From Paludibacter sp. (lineage in GTDB: Bacteria > Bacteroidota > Bacteroidia > Bacteroidales > Paludibacteraceae): a stretch of 12,409 nucleotides of DNA. The first letter of the stretch is position 1. Every line of letters starts with the position of its first letter. The notes under the pieces were generated by a model. That model was not told the origin of the DNA. It saw only the letters and a program-made list of their open reading frames with translations, and did no database searches. Of this stretch, positions 1-5,502 are shown in pieces. The position numbers and the translations under genes were made by a program. The stretch spans positions 1-12,409 of the forward strand of contig JANJXE010000225.1 of the NCBI GenBank assembly GCA_024709185.1, written 5' to 3'.

Positions 1-1107
1 GCTCCGGTCAAATGGTACCAACGCGACTGGATGGATTATGACAATGTAAAAGAAAATACAAGCGATATCGATGTGCTACGAAAAGCCCTCGAGGATGCGG
101 TGGAACGTCAGTTGATGTCGGATGTACCCTATGGTGTATTACTTTCCGGCGGACTCGACTCATCGGTTATTTCGGCAATTGCCAAAAAGAAATCTGCTCT
201 GCGTATCGAATCAGGAAATACCGAACAAGCCTGGTGGCCGCAGCTTCACTCCTTTGCGGTTGGACTGGAGGGTTCGCCCGACCTGGCTGCTGCACGGAAA
301 GTGGCCGACTATATCGGTACCGTTCACCACGAAATTAACTTTACAATTCAGGAAGGTCTAGATGCACTGCGTGATGTAATTTATCATATCGAAACCTATG
401 ATGTTACTACCGTACGGGCAAGTACACCTATGTACCTGCTTGCAAGAGTAATTAAATCGATGGGAGTAAAAATGGTACTTTCAGGCGAAGGTGCCGATGA
501 AATCTTCGGTGGATATTTGTATTTCCACAAAGCACCCAATGCGGAAGAATTTCACAAGGAAACCGTTCGTAAGCTCAGCAAACTGCATCAATACGATTGC
601 CTTCGTGCCAACAAATCGCTGGCATCGTGGGGTGTAGAAGGCCGGGTACCTTTCCTTGACAAGGAATTTATGGATGTGGCCATGCGTCTTAATCCACAGG
701 ACAAAATGGCCGGCAAGGGTAAAATCGAAAAATGGATTTTGCGGAAGGCCTTCGAGGATTATCTTCCCGAAAGTATTACCTGGCGACAGAAAGAGCAGTT
801 CTCGGATGGTGTGGGCTATAACTGGATTGACACTCTGAAATCAGTAACTTCTGCACAAATTTCGGATGAAATGATGGCCAACGTAGCTGAAACTTTCCCG
901 ATAAATCCACCACTTTCGAAAGAAGAATATTATTACCGTACAATATTCCAGCAACATTTTGGTTCCGATCAGGCAGCTGCCTGTGTTCCTTCAGTACCTT
1001 CGGTAGCCTGCTCCACTCCTATCGCCCTGGAGTGGGACGAAGCCTTCAAAAAACAAAACGATCCTTCGGGACGGGCTATTGCCAACGTACACGAGCAGGC
1101 GTATTAA
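1..1107 (+). CDS. asnB: Asparagine synthase B (glutamine-hydrolysing), C-terminal part
   Basis: This cytoplasmic enzyme makes asparagine from aspartate, ATP and glutamine-derived ammonia. The frame is open from base 1, so the gene starts outside the window; about 368 residues are visible, the synthetase half. Counting from the Met at base 31, the pyrophosphate-binding loop SGGLDSS is at residues 39-45, followed by the family blocks HSFAVGLEGSPDL, IYHIETYDVTTVRASTPMYL, LSGEGADEIFGGYLYFHKAP, EGRVPFLDKEF and WRQKEQFSDGVGYNWID. The C-terminal SVACSTP and EWDEAFKKQNDPSGRA match what is recalled of E. coli AsnB almost block for block. The N-terminal glutaminase domain with its catalytic Cys2 is not in the window and cannot be checked. 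The gene ends 33 bp before a strong hairpin and is convergent with the response regulator. It looks like a normal housekeeping gene. Identity is very secure. Confidence 0.97.
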   Translation, partial: APVKWYQRDWMDYDNVKENTSDIDVLRKALEDAVERQLMSDVPYGVLLSGGLDSSVISAIAKKKSALRIESGNTEQAWWPQLHSFAVGLEGSPDLAAARKVADYIGTVHHEINFTIQEGLDALRDVIYHIETYDVTTVRASTPMYLLARVIKSMGVKMVLSGEGADEIFGGYLYFHKAPNAEEFHKETVRKLSKLHQYDCLRANKSLASWGVEGRVPFLDKEFMDVAMRLNPQDKMAGKGKIEKWILRKAFEDYLPESITWRQKEQFSDGVGYNWIDTLKSVTSAQISDEMMANVAETFPINPPLSKEEYYYRTIFQQHFGSDQAAACVPSVPSVACSTPIALEWDEAFKKQNDPSGRAIANVHEQAY

Positions 1108-1140
1108 AATAATCAATTAACTAAAATTCAGCTATTTAAT

Positions 1141-1188
1141 CCAAAAGCCTTATATAATCCTACGTCAGGAATTATATAAGGCTTTTGG
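1141..1188. terminator. Bidirectional terminator hairpin between asnB and the response regulator
   Basis: A perfect 18 bp inverted repeat, CCAAAAGCCTTATATAAT at 1141-1158 and its complement at 1171-1188, flanks a 12-base loop. Weaker complementarity continues outward (CAGC at 1129-1132 with GCTG at 1197-1200). The stem contains A- and T-runs, so a transcript from either side ends its hairpin in a U-containing arm. The position between convergent stop codons fits shared termination of asnB and the regulator operon. There is no long U-tract beyond the stem. Confidence 0.75.
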
Positions 1189-1211
1189 GATAAATGGCTG
1201 TGTACCTATGG

Positions 1212-1880
1212 TTACTCTGTCCGCAGTCTTAATCCCAACTTAATTTTGCTTTCAAGTGTAAGTGATGGATCGCGCTCGAGGTACTTGCGCAGGACTGTCA
1301 CATTATTATTTAGCGAACCTTCTTTCAATCGGGTATCACGGGTTTTCCATACAGTTTCAATAATTATATCGCGGCTCACAAAATTATCTTTGTTTTTGCA
1401 CAAGAGCAACAATACTTCCGAAGAATAATTATTCAGGTACAGTTCTTCCCCGTCGACCTCCAACTTGTGCTGATCAGGATAAAAACGAAGATTCCCAATT
1501 TCGAAACACTGTACAGCAGCTTCTTTGACTACAAGCTTTTCGATGCGCTTCAATACTTCGGCGAGTCGATAGGGTTTTCGCACATAATCTGTATTAGGGA
1601 TGCTGAATGCCTGATCAAAATCGGAATTTTCGTCGCGCGAAGTTGTAAATAACAAGGGTACATCACTCAACTCCCTGATTTTTCTGCTAATGGCAAAACC
1701 ATCCAGCTCTTCGTTTAAATTCACATCCAGCAACACAATATCGGGCTTGAAATTGATCAACTCCTTTAATGCCATAGCACCACCAGGCAGATATTTCACC
1801 GAATACGCACGTTCCTCCAGCGCACCCCGCAAGGTAGTGCCCAGATTCAGATCATCTTCAATTAATAAAACTTTGTACAT
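1212..1880 (-). CDS. OmpR/PhoB-family response regulator
   Basis: This 222-residue protein is a cytoplasmic DNA-binding response regulator, expected to be phosphorylated by the kinase encoded just upstream. The receiver domain covers residues 1-115: acidic pocket ED at 8-9, phospho-acceptor Asp52 in LLDVN, conserved Thr80 in LFTTSR, and Lys102 in RKPYR. A winged-helix output domain follows (about 125-222), with VSRDIIIETVW and a recognition-helix region NNNVTVLRKYL. The end, KLGLRLRTE, replaces the usual GxGYxL of the C-terminal hairpin. Only 21 bp separate it from the kinase stop, so the two are almost certainly co-transcribed, kinase first. OmpR-type regulators bind tandem direct repeats about 11 bp apart; repeats with 11 and 22 bp periods stand upstream of the peptide and HNH genes, making these likely targets (inference). 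No specific named regulator was recognised. Confidence 0.93.
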   Translation of the reverse strand: MYKVLLIEDDLNLGTTLRGALEERAYSVKYLPGGAMALKELINFKPDIVLLDVNLNEELDGFAISRKIRELSDVPLLFTTSRDENSDFDQAFSIPNTDYVRKPYRLAEVLKRIEKLVVKEAAVQCFEIGNLRFYPDQHKLEVDGEELYLNNYSSEVLLLLCKNKDNFVSRDIIIETVWKTRDTRLKEGSLNNNVTVLRKYLERDPSLTLESKIKLGLRLRTE

Positions 1881-1901
1881 ATATCTTTCGTATTTATATT
1901 T

Positions 1902-3251
1902 TTAACTTACGGGCAACACTACTTTAAATTCACTTCCAACGCCCGTTTTACTGCTTACTTTCACTTCGCCCCTGTGTTGTTCCACGATGTTTTTAACGTA
2001 GTTCAAACCAATACCAAATCCTTTAATCTGAGTGATACCCTGATGCACACGGCTGTACTTATCAAATACCAGATCGAGCTTGTCTTCCGGGATCCCAAAT
2101 CCATTATCCTGAATTCCTACCGAAACCTGCTGGTTTTCAGTCTGTAGCCGAATCAGAATTTGAACATCATCGCCCGAGTATTTGATAGCATTGTCGATGA
2201 GGTTGGCAAAACATTGTGTTAACAGCTGTTTATCACCATCAATGGCAGGTAAATTATCTGCCACATCGAGATTAATCGTCACCTGTTTGTTTTTAAAGCG
2301 TTGTTCACTGAATTTATCCTTCAAATCTTCAATGATATCCAGCAACTCAACCCGTTCCTTATTAAGAATCAACATTCCCTCTTCGAGTTTCGATAAGGTA
2401 ACAATCATATTGATGGCATCGTTTAGCTCATCGGTAGCCCGTATCGAATTATTCAACAGCAAACTGTTTTGTGGTGTATTAAGGGTTGCTGCCGACATAC
2501 TCAGGCAATCGAGGTTAAAGGTAAGGCTCGATACCGGCCGCTTGAGTTCGTGAGCTATTGTGCCCAGGAATTCGTTTTTAAAGGCTACCAGCTGTTTCTG
2601 ACGGGCAAGTACTTTTTGGAGATACATAAAGGCCAGCAAACAAATTATCGACAATACCAACGACGATGCCAACATAAGTCCCATTCGTTTAATGATAATC
2701 TGAAATGGGTTAATCAGGTGCAACTGAAGGGCAATGGAATTGGCAGCATCGATAAGCATGGGTTCACTGGATATCATAAAAAGGGATGACTGCCAGTTTT
2801 CGCGGGAGCTTTGGATTAATTCGCCTGTTTTTTGATTGATAATATTAACGGTAAAGGTGCTTTGAAATTCACGAGTTGTCATGATCGTGGAAGTGATGCT
2901 GTCGAGACGGTGTAAATTGAGAGGTACAGTGGGGCTGATATGGAGGTGGATAATCATGTCCAAACCGCTGACGACGTTGGCCGTTTTTGCACTTGTGAGG
3001 TCCAAAACTGTCATATCTTCATTTTCAGGCAATGTTGGAGCAATCACAACAGTCGACTCATTGATTGTTTCTCTGTATTTATCATTCCGGATCGTCAGGT
3101 CAGCCCGAAACGCTTCCTCGAGTATTGCATTCGATTCTTTCGTCCAGGCAGCACGGGTTGTGTTGTAATAATCGTTAACCAAAAAGATCTGTGTCCCGAA
3201 GATCAGGATTAGTGATGCAAGCACAAGAAAAAAACCGGTTTTTGACGACAT
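1902..3251 (-). CDS. Membrane sensor histidine kinase (HisKA/HATPase_c)
   Basis: This 449-residue transmembrane sensor kinase pairs with the downstream regulator. A first membrane helix spans about residues 6-25 and a second about 191-211, leaving an extracytoplasmic sensor of roughly 165 residues that resembles no sensor family recognised here. The dimerisation and phospho-acceptor helix has His234 in HELKRPVSSL, where classical kinases usually have HELRTP or HELKTP. The ATP-binding domain has the N box LIDNAIKY (Asn354), the G1 box DNGFGIP (382-388), the F box VFDKYSRV and the G2 box GFGIGL (411-416), ending VGSEFKVVLPV. All catalytic motifs are present, so it should be active. There is no HAMP domain between helix 2 and His234. 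The gene is divergent from the peptide gene across a repeat-rich region of about 490 bp, so the secreted peptide is a reasonable candidate ligand, but nothing in the sequence proves it. Confidence 0.93.
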   Translation of the reverse strand: MSSKTGFFLVLASLILIFGTQIFLVNDYYNTTRAAWTKESNAILEEAFRADLTIRNDKYRETINESTVVIAPTLPENEDMTVLDLTSAKTANVVSGLDMIIHLHISPTVPLNLHRLDSITSTIMTTREFQSTFTVNIINQKTGELIQSSRENWQSSLFMISSEPMLIDAANSIALQLHLINPFQIIIKRMGLMLASSLVLSIICLLAFMYLQKVLARQKQLVAFKNEFLGTIAHELKRPVSSLTFNLDCLSMSAATLNTPQNSLLLNNSIRATDELNDAINMIVTLSKLEEGMLILNKERVELLDIIEDLKDKFSEQRFKNKQVTINLDVADNLPAIDGDKQLLTQCFANLIDNAIKYSGDDVQILIRLQTENQQVSVGIQDNGFGIPEDKLDLVFDKYSRVHQGITQIKGFGIGLNYVKNIVEQHRGEVKVSSKTGVGSEFKVVLPVS

Positions 3252-3351
3252 GGTATCCGTTGAATATATAGTATAATATTAGCTCCTTATTTTGCGTTCG
3301 AAATTACACATTTTTTGCGTGTTACGCAGGGGGTACCCGGGCAAAATTTCG

Positions 3352-3369
3352 AAGTTCTCACAAAGCACT
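3352..3369. repeat. Left arm of 18 bp inverted repeat
   Basis: AAGTTCTCACAAAGCACT at 3352-3369 is the exact reverse complement of 3560-3577. The 190 bp separation makes a transcript hairpin unlikely; two copies of one protein-binding site in opposite orientation, perhaps joined by a DNA loop, is the simpler reading. Further partial copies, CTCACAAAA (3369-3377) and CTCACAAAC (3400-3408), follow at 12 and 31 bp. Confidence 0.85.
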
Positions 3370-3559
3370 CACAAAATCCTCATTTTTGTCACATTTTCAC
3401 TCACAAACTTTACGCAAAAGAAACGGGAAAACAAGAATTACGAGCCCCCAAAATTACTAAAAATCGGAGATTTCATTACAAATCGACGAAATAATATTAA
3501 GAATTATTATTTTCACATCATTTTATACAAAATTATTAGCTTTTTTTATGTGAAATATT

Positions 3560-3600
3560 AGTGCTTTGTGAGAACTTTTGTAGTGCTTTGTGAGCTCAAC
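3560..3600 (+). promoter_or_regulatory. Operator with 22 bp-spaced direct repeats upstream of the peptide promoter
   Basis: AGTGCTTTGTGAG occurs twice, at 3560-3572 and 3582-3594, exactly 22 bp apart, or two helical turns. The first copy extends to GTGAGAAC (3568-3575) and the second to GTGAGCTCAAC (3590-3600). The block ends 16 bp before the -7-like element at 3617, the position expected of an activator bound next to RNA polymerase. It aligns without gaps to 4050-4090 upstream of the HNH gene with 29 of 41 identities. The adjacent OmpR-type regulator is the most economical candidate to bind here, which is inference. Confidence 0.7.
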
Positions 3601-3616
3601 CCTTCATTTTATACTA

Positions 3617-3624
3617 TAATATTG
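3617..3624 (+). promoter_or_regulatory. Candidate Bacteroidetes -7 promoter element of the peptide gene
   Basis: TAATATTG matches TAnnTTTG at all but one fixed position. Transcription would begin near 3630, giving a leader RNA of about 115 nt before the peptide start. That leader contains another CTCACAAAG copy (3655-3663) and a small hairpin TCACT-aag-AGTGA (3686-3698). Support comes from the same element at the same distance from the matching operator at the HNH promoter. Confidence 0.6.
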
Positions 3625-3654
3625 TAAGGTAATTAAAAATTACAAAACAAGCAG

Positions 3655-3663
3655 CTCACAAAG
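3655..3663 (+). repeat. CTCACAAAG operator-like copy in the peptide leader region
   Basis: This is an exact CTCACAAAG, lying within AGCTCACAAAGCT and downstream of the predicted peptide promoter. A site in the transcribed leader could serve as a repression or feedback site if the same regulator binds it. It has the orientation opposite to the two copies at 3564 and 3586. Confidence 0.5.
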
Positions 3664-3743
3664 CTACAAAAAGAAAAGGATACCCTCACTAAGAGTGACT
3701 AAAACAGAAGAATCAAAATTATTAATACAAAAATTAAAAGAGT

Positions 3744-3872
3744 ATGAAAACTACAAAAAAAACAGCTGCCGAATTCACAACTTTGAATGCAGCACAGATG
3801 AATGAAGTTAAAGGCGGTTATTGGATTAAAGTTCTTACTGCTGACGGAAGAATCACTATTCTTTGGGTATAA
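3744..3872 (+). CDS. Double-glycine-leader peptide precursor (42 aa), substrate of the C39 exporter
   Basis: This 42-codon gene encodes a predicted secreted-peptide precursor. The leader (residues 1-25) begins MKTTKKTAAEF and ends MNEVKGG. Taking Gly25 as -1, hydrophobic residues fall at -4 (V22), -7 (M19), -12 (L14) and -15 (F11), the pattern recognised by C39 peptidase domains of PCAT exporters. The predicted product after GG is YWIKVLTADGRITILWV, 17 residues, with no Cys, net charge about +1, Trp near each end, and two hydrophobic strands around TADGR that could form a beta-hairpin. No modification enzyme lies in the window, so it may act unmodified. The ATG follows an A-rich stretch with weak AAAAGAG, normal for Bacteroidetes. 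A strong terminator follows about 50 bp after the stop, so it is probably monocistronic. It could be a bacteriocin or a pheromone; the neighbouring two-component system favours a signalling role. No named peptide family was matched. Confidence 0.85.
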   Translation: MKTTKKTAAEFTTLNAAQMNEVKGGYWIKVLTADGRITILWV

Positions 3873-3900
3873 AGAAACAGAAATTCTGACAGAAGAATTC

Positions 3901-3919
3901 ATTGCTTCCTGTAAGCAAT
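3901..3919 (+). other. Small hairpin in the 3' region of the peptide transcript
   Basis: ATTGCTT (3901-3907) and AAGCAAT (3913-3919) form a 7 bp stem with a five-base loop immediately before the main terminator. With imperfect pairing around GAAATTCT and AGAATTC (3880-3900), the 3' end of the peptide transcript looks highly structured, which could stabilise a short abundant mRNA. Confidence 0.45.
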
Positions 3920-3924
3920 AAAAT

Positions 3925-3967
3925 CGAACGGCAAACAATCAGTGCATTGTTTGCCGTTCGGTTTTTA
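3925..3967 (+). terminator. Rho-independent terminator of the peptide gene
   Basis: CGAACGGCAAACAAT (3925-3939) pairs perfectly with 3946-3960 around the hexaloop CAGTGC and is followed by GTTTTTAAA. This is a 15 bp G+C-containing stem with a U-tract, a textbook intrinsic terminator. It separates the peptide gene from the HNH gene and implies that the latter needs its own promoter, found at 4107. Confidence 0.92.
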
Positions 3968-4045
3968 AAGGATAACACCCTTCGAAAAAACCGTTGCAGG
4001 GCGCAGAATGCATAAAAATAAATTGTGAATTTACATTAACATGCC

Positions 4046-4090
4046 CGTTAGAACTTCGTTAGAACATTGGTAGTAGCATGTGAGTTGAAC
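4046..4090 (+). promoter_or_regulatory. Second operator copy, upstream of the HNH nuclease promoter
   Basis: CGTTAGAAC occurs twice, at 4046-4054 and 4057-4065, exactly 11 bp apart, followed by GTAGT (4070-4074) and GTGAGTTGAAC (4080-4090). The last three blocks lie exactly 490 bp from GTGAGAAC, GTAGT and GTGAGCTCAAC at the peptide promoter. The 11 bp period is typical of tandem half-sites for OmpR-type regulators. The block ends 16 bp before a -7-like element, as at the peptide gene. Confidence 0.7.
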
Positions 4091-4106
4091 CAATTGAATT
4101 AAGTTC

Positions 4107-4114
4107 TATACTTG
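4107..4114 (+). promoter_or_regulatory. Candidate -7 promoter element of the HNH/barrel operon
   Basis: TATACTTG differs from TAnnTTTG at one fixed position and lies exactly 490 bp from the -7-like element of the peptide gene, so operator-to-promoter spacing is the same. Transcription would begin near 4120, which argues against the in-frame GTG at 4117 being a start codon. Confidence 0.6.
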
Positions 4115-4140
4115 CAGTGTACAATAACAACAGCACAACC

Positions 4141-4578
4141 ATGCAGACAGATGTATTACAATTCAGGCTACTCCCTTCTTGTGTTAACGACATGCACCAA
4201 CAGCGGGAACGGTTTATCAGCGCCATCGGCTTTTTTCAATCTGCTAAAAATTTCTCAATGAAACGATTCCGCAACACAGATCAAAACGGGAATAACTGGT
4301 CGCAGGAGCTAATCAGGGCCGTTTGGAATAAGGGACAGGAAATTCCCGGCTTCGATCCCGATAAATACCGCAAGGACTGTTGTGGTGCCTGGATGCAATT
4401 CAATAAGTTCGGACATATTTCCGAGAATGGTGTGGGTTGGGAAATCGACCACATCCAGCCCATCTCAAAAGGAGGCACCGACGACCTGAGCAACCTTCAG
4501 CCCCTGCAATGGCAAAATAACCGCAGCAAAGGCGAAGAATTCCCCGCCGATGATTATGCGGTTATTGGTTCGTATTAA
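4141..4578 (+). CDS. Small HNH endonuclease domain protein
   Basis: The protein has 145 residues from the ATG at 4141. Its C-terminal half carries an HNH motif: VGWEIDHIQPISKGGTDDLS, then NLQPLQWQNNRSKGE, providing the Asp-His pair, the central Asn and the final Asn/Lys region of a metal-dependent nuclease. Upstream, VWNKGQEIPGFDPDKYRKDCCGAWMQF resembles the N-terminal part of short Bacteroidetes HNH proteins of about 100 residues. These often begin near the ATG at 4258 (MKRFRN), which is therefore an alternative start; the first 39 residues have no recognisable domain. The ATG at 4141 was preferred because the frame is open and lies just downstream of the predicted promoter. There is no signal peptide and no GG leader, so it is probably cytoplasmic. 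Only 11 bp separate it from the barrel gene, and it shares operator architecture with the peptide gene. Its role in the system is unknown. Family assignment is firm; start and function are not. Confidence 0.8.
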   Translation: MQTDVLQFRLLPSCVNDMHQQRERFISAIGFFQSAKNFSMKRFRNTDQNGNNWSQELIRAVWNKGQEIPGFDPDKYRKDCCGAWMQFNKFGHISENGVGWEIDHIQPISKGGTDDLSNLQPLQWQNNRSKGEEFPADDYAVIGSY

Positions 4579-4589
4579 TTTTCACGACT

Positions 4590-5390
4590 ATGAAAAAAAA
4601 CCTAGAGTTAATCATTATTCTTGTTTCATTTTTATTCTCAGAATCCAAAGCTCAATCCAACGACAGTTTCACGAAAGATGACAGTTGGAAATTTGCCGCT
4701 GGAGTAACATTGTATAGCAACACAGACTACAGTGGTGGTTATATTGATTTGACTCATAGACCCCTGGAATTTAATCTGAGATATAAAATCAGTAATAATC
4801 ATGTTCTTCGGATGGGTTTACCTTTAGTGATAAAAGAAAATTTATGGGGTTCAATTTCCTATCCACCAAATTATGATGAACAAAACTCTCTTGAAGATTA
4901 CTACAAACTGATGTTATCTGAGGATGCTAGAGAATACTTCCAAATGGTAGGAAACAACTACAGCATGTATGGTATTACACTCGGGTATGATTACAATTAC
5001 TCATTTACTCCTGCATTCTCTGCTTTTGCAGGAGTGGACTTAGCCTATTATTATTCACTACGTAGATTGAACTTTTATGGTATTACTTATTTGAAACCTA
5101 TTGATAATTCTTCAAAAATACTTATGATGGAGTATGTTCAGGAAAATGATTATTTTTACAAATATGCCATAAATCCAATAGCAGGAATCCGTTATCAATA
5201 TCAAAAACTACTAATTGAAGTTTCTTTAGGCTGTTCTTTTTACAATTTAAAATACACAGTGAATAAAAAATTCAATAAATTTAATCCTGGTGAAAATAAT
5301 AATACTGAGTATAGTGAGGAGTTAAATCAACCATTTCTGGGTATTCAACAACAATTTGTATCTCAACTATCATTATATTATACATTATAA
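4590..5390 (+). CDS. Predicted outer-membrane beta-barrel protein of unknown function
   Basis: This 266-residue protein begins with a typical Sec signal peptide, MKKNLELIIILVSFLFSESKA, with cleavage predicted before QSND. The rest alternates hydrophobic and polar residues and is rich in Tyr, Phe and Asn, with strand-like segments such as WKFAAGVTLY, LEFNLRYKI, YGITLGYDYNY, FSAFAGVDLAYYYSL, IAGIRYQY, LLIEVSLGCSFYNLKYTV and the final QLSLYYTL. This suggests a small barrel of perhaps 8-12 strands in the outer membrane. It is far too short and unlike TolC to be the export channel. Codons are markedly A+T-rich compared with the HNH and exporter genes on either side, suggesting a separate origin. 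It lies 11 bp after the HNH gene, probably in the same transcript. It could be a receptor, an immunity component or a passive neighbour; no family was recognised by name. Confidence 0.75.
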   Translation: MKKNLELIIILVSFLFSESKAQSNDSFTKDDSWKFAAGVTLYSNTDYSGGYIDLTHRPLEFNLRYKISNNHVLRMGLPLVIKENLWGSISYPPNYDEQNSLEDYYKLMLSEDAREYFQMVGNNYSMYGITLGYDYNYSFTPAFSAFAGVDLAYYYSLRRLNFYGITYLKPIDNSSKILMMEYVQENDYFYKYAINPIAGIRYQYQKLLIEVSLGCSFYNLKYTVNKKFNKFNPGENNNTEYSEELNQPFLGIQQQFVSQLSLYYTL

Positions 5391-5466
5391 TTATTCATTT
5401 GAACTAAAAAAATATTTTATTTTCTGTAATCATTCAATTTTGTCCTTTTACCTGCTATTTTTTATA

Positions 5467-5474
5467 TAATATTG
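5467..5474 (+). promoter_or_regulatory. Candidate -7 element of the exporter operon
   Basis: TAATATTG, identical to the peptide gene's -7-like element, lies 28 bp before the exporter ATG in an A+T-rich 112 bp gap. The operator seen at the other two promoters is absent at the corresponding upstream position, so the exporter genes may be expressed independently of the peptide. Confidence 0.5.
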
Positions 5475-5502
5475 CAGCCTCAAAGTAAGAAAAGAGTAAA
5501 GC

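Larger units (their letters stand above)
3252..3743. promoter_or_regulatory. Repeat-rich divergent regulatory region between the kinase and peptide genes
   Basis: This 492 bp stretch has no convincing gene. It is A+T-rich and contains several repeat families: CTCACAAA-type 9-mers in both orientations (3357, 3369, 3400, 3564, 3586, 3655), an 18 bp perfect inverted repeat 190 bp apart (3352-3369 and 3560-3577), TTTTGCGT twice (3290-3297, 3313-3320) with an inverted copy ACGCAAAA (3412-3419), and the palindrome GGGTACCC (3331-3338). A promoter for the peptide gene reads rightward near 3617-3624. The kinase promoter must read leftward from the left end, but no clear TAnnTTTG match is visible there. 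One open frame across 3292-3561 lacks protein-like composition and is judged non-coding. Confidence 0.75.

Noticed and set aside
3281..3338. A third copy of the operator upstream of the kinase at the equivalent distance
   Set aside because: The minus strand at the expected spacing from TAATATTA (3274-3281) shows only scattered matches to the 41 bp block.
3292..3561. An 89-codon open frame on the plus strand in the regulatory region
   Set aside because: Its composition follows the A+T-rich non-coding repeats, it starts at a TTG, it has no recognisable domain, and it runs through the operator repeats.
3352..3663. The CTCACAAAG repeats as a CRISPR array
   Set aside because: Copies are 9-18 bp, irregularly spaced and in both orientations, with no uniform spacers and no cas genes.
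3819..3869. Peptide core as a radical-SAM modified (KxxxW or thioether) product or a lanthipeptide
   Set aside because: The core has no Cys and no KxxxW spacing, and no radical SAM, LanM-like or ATP-grasp gene is in the window.
3699..3938. A 79-codon open frame on the minus strand over the peptide gene
   Set aside because: It is antisense to the well-supported double-glycine peptide and crosses the terminator stem; no start context or domain supports it.
4117..4140. GTG at 4117 as the HNH start codon
   Set aside because: It lies right after the predicted -7 element (4107-4114), at or before the likely transcription start; ATG 4141 or 4258 is more plausible.
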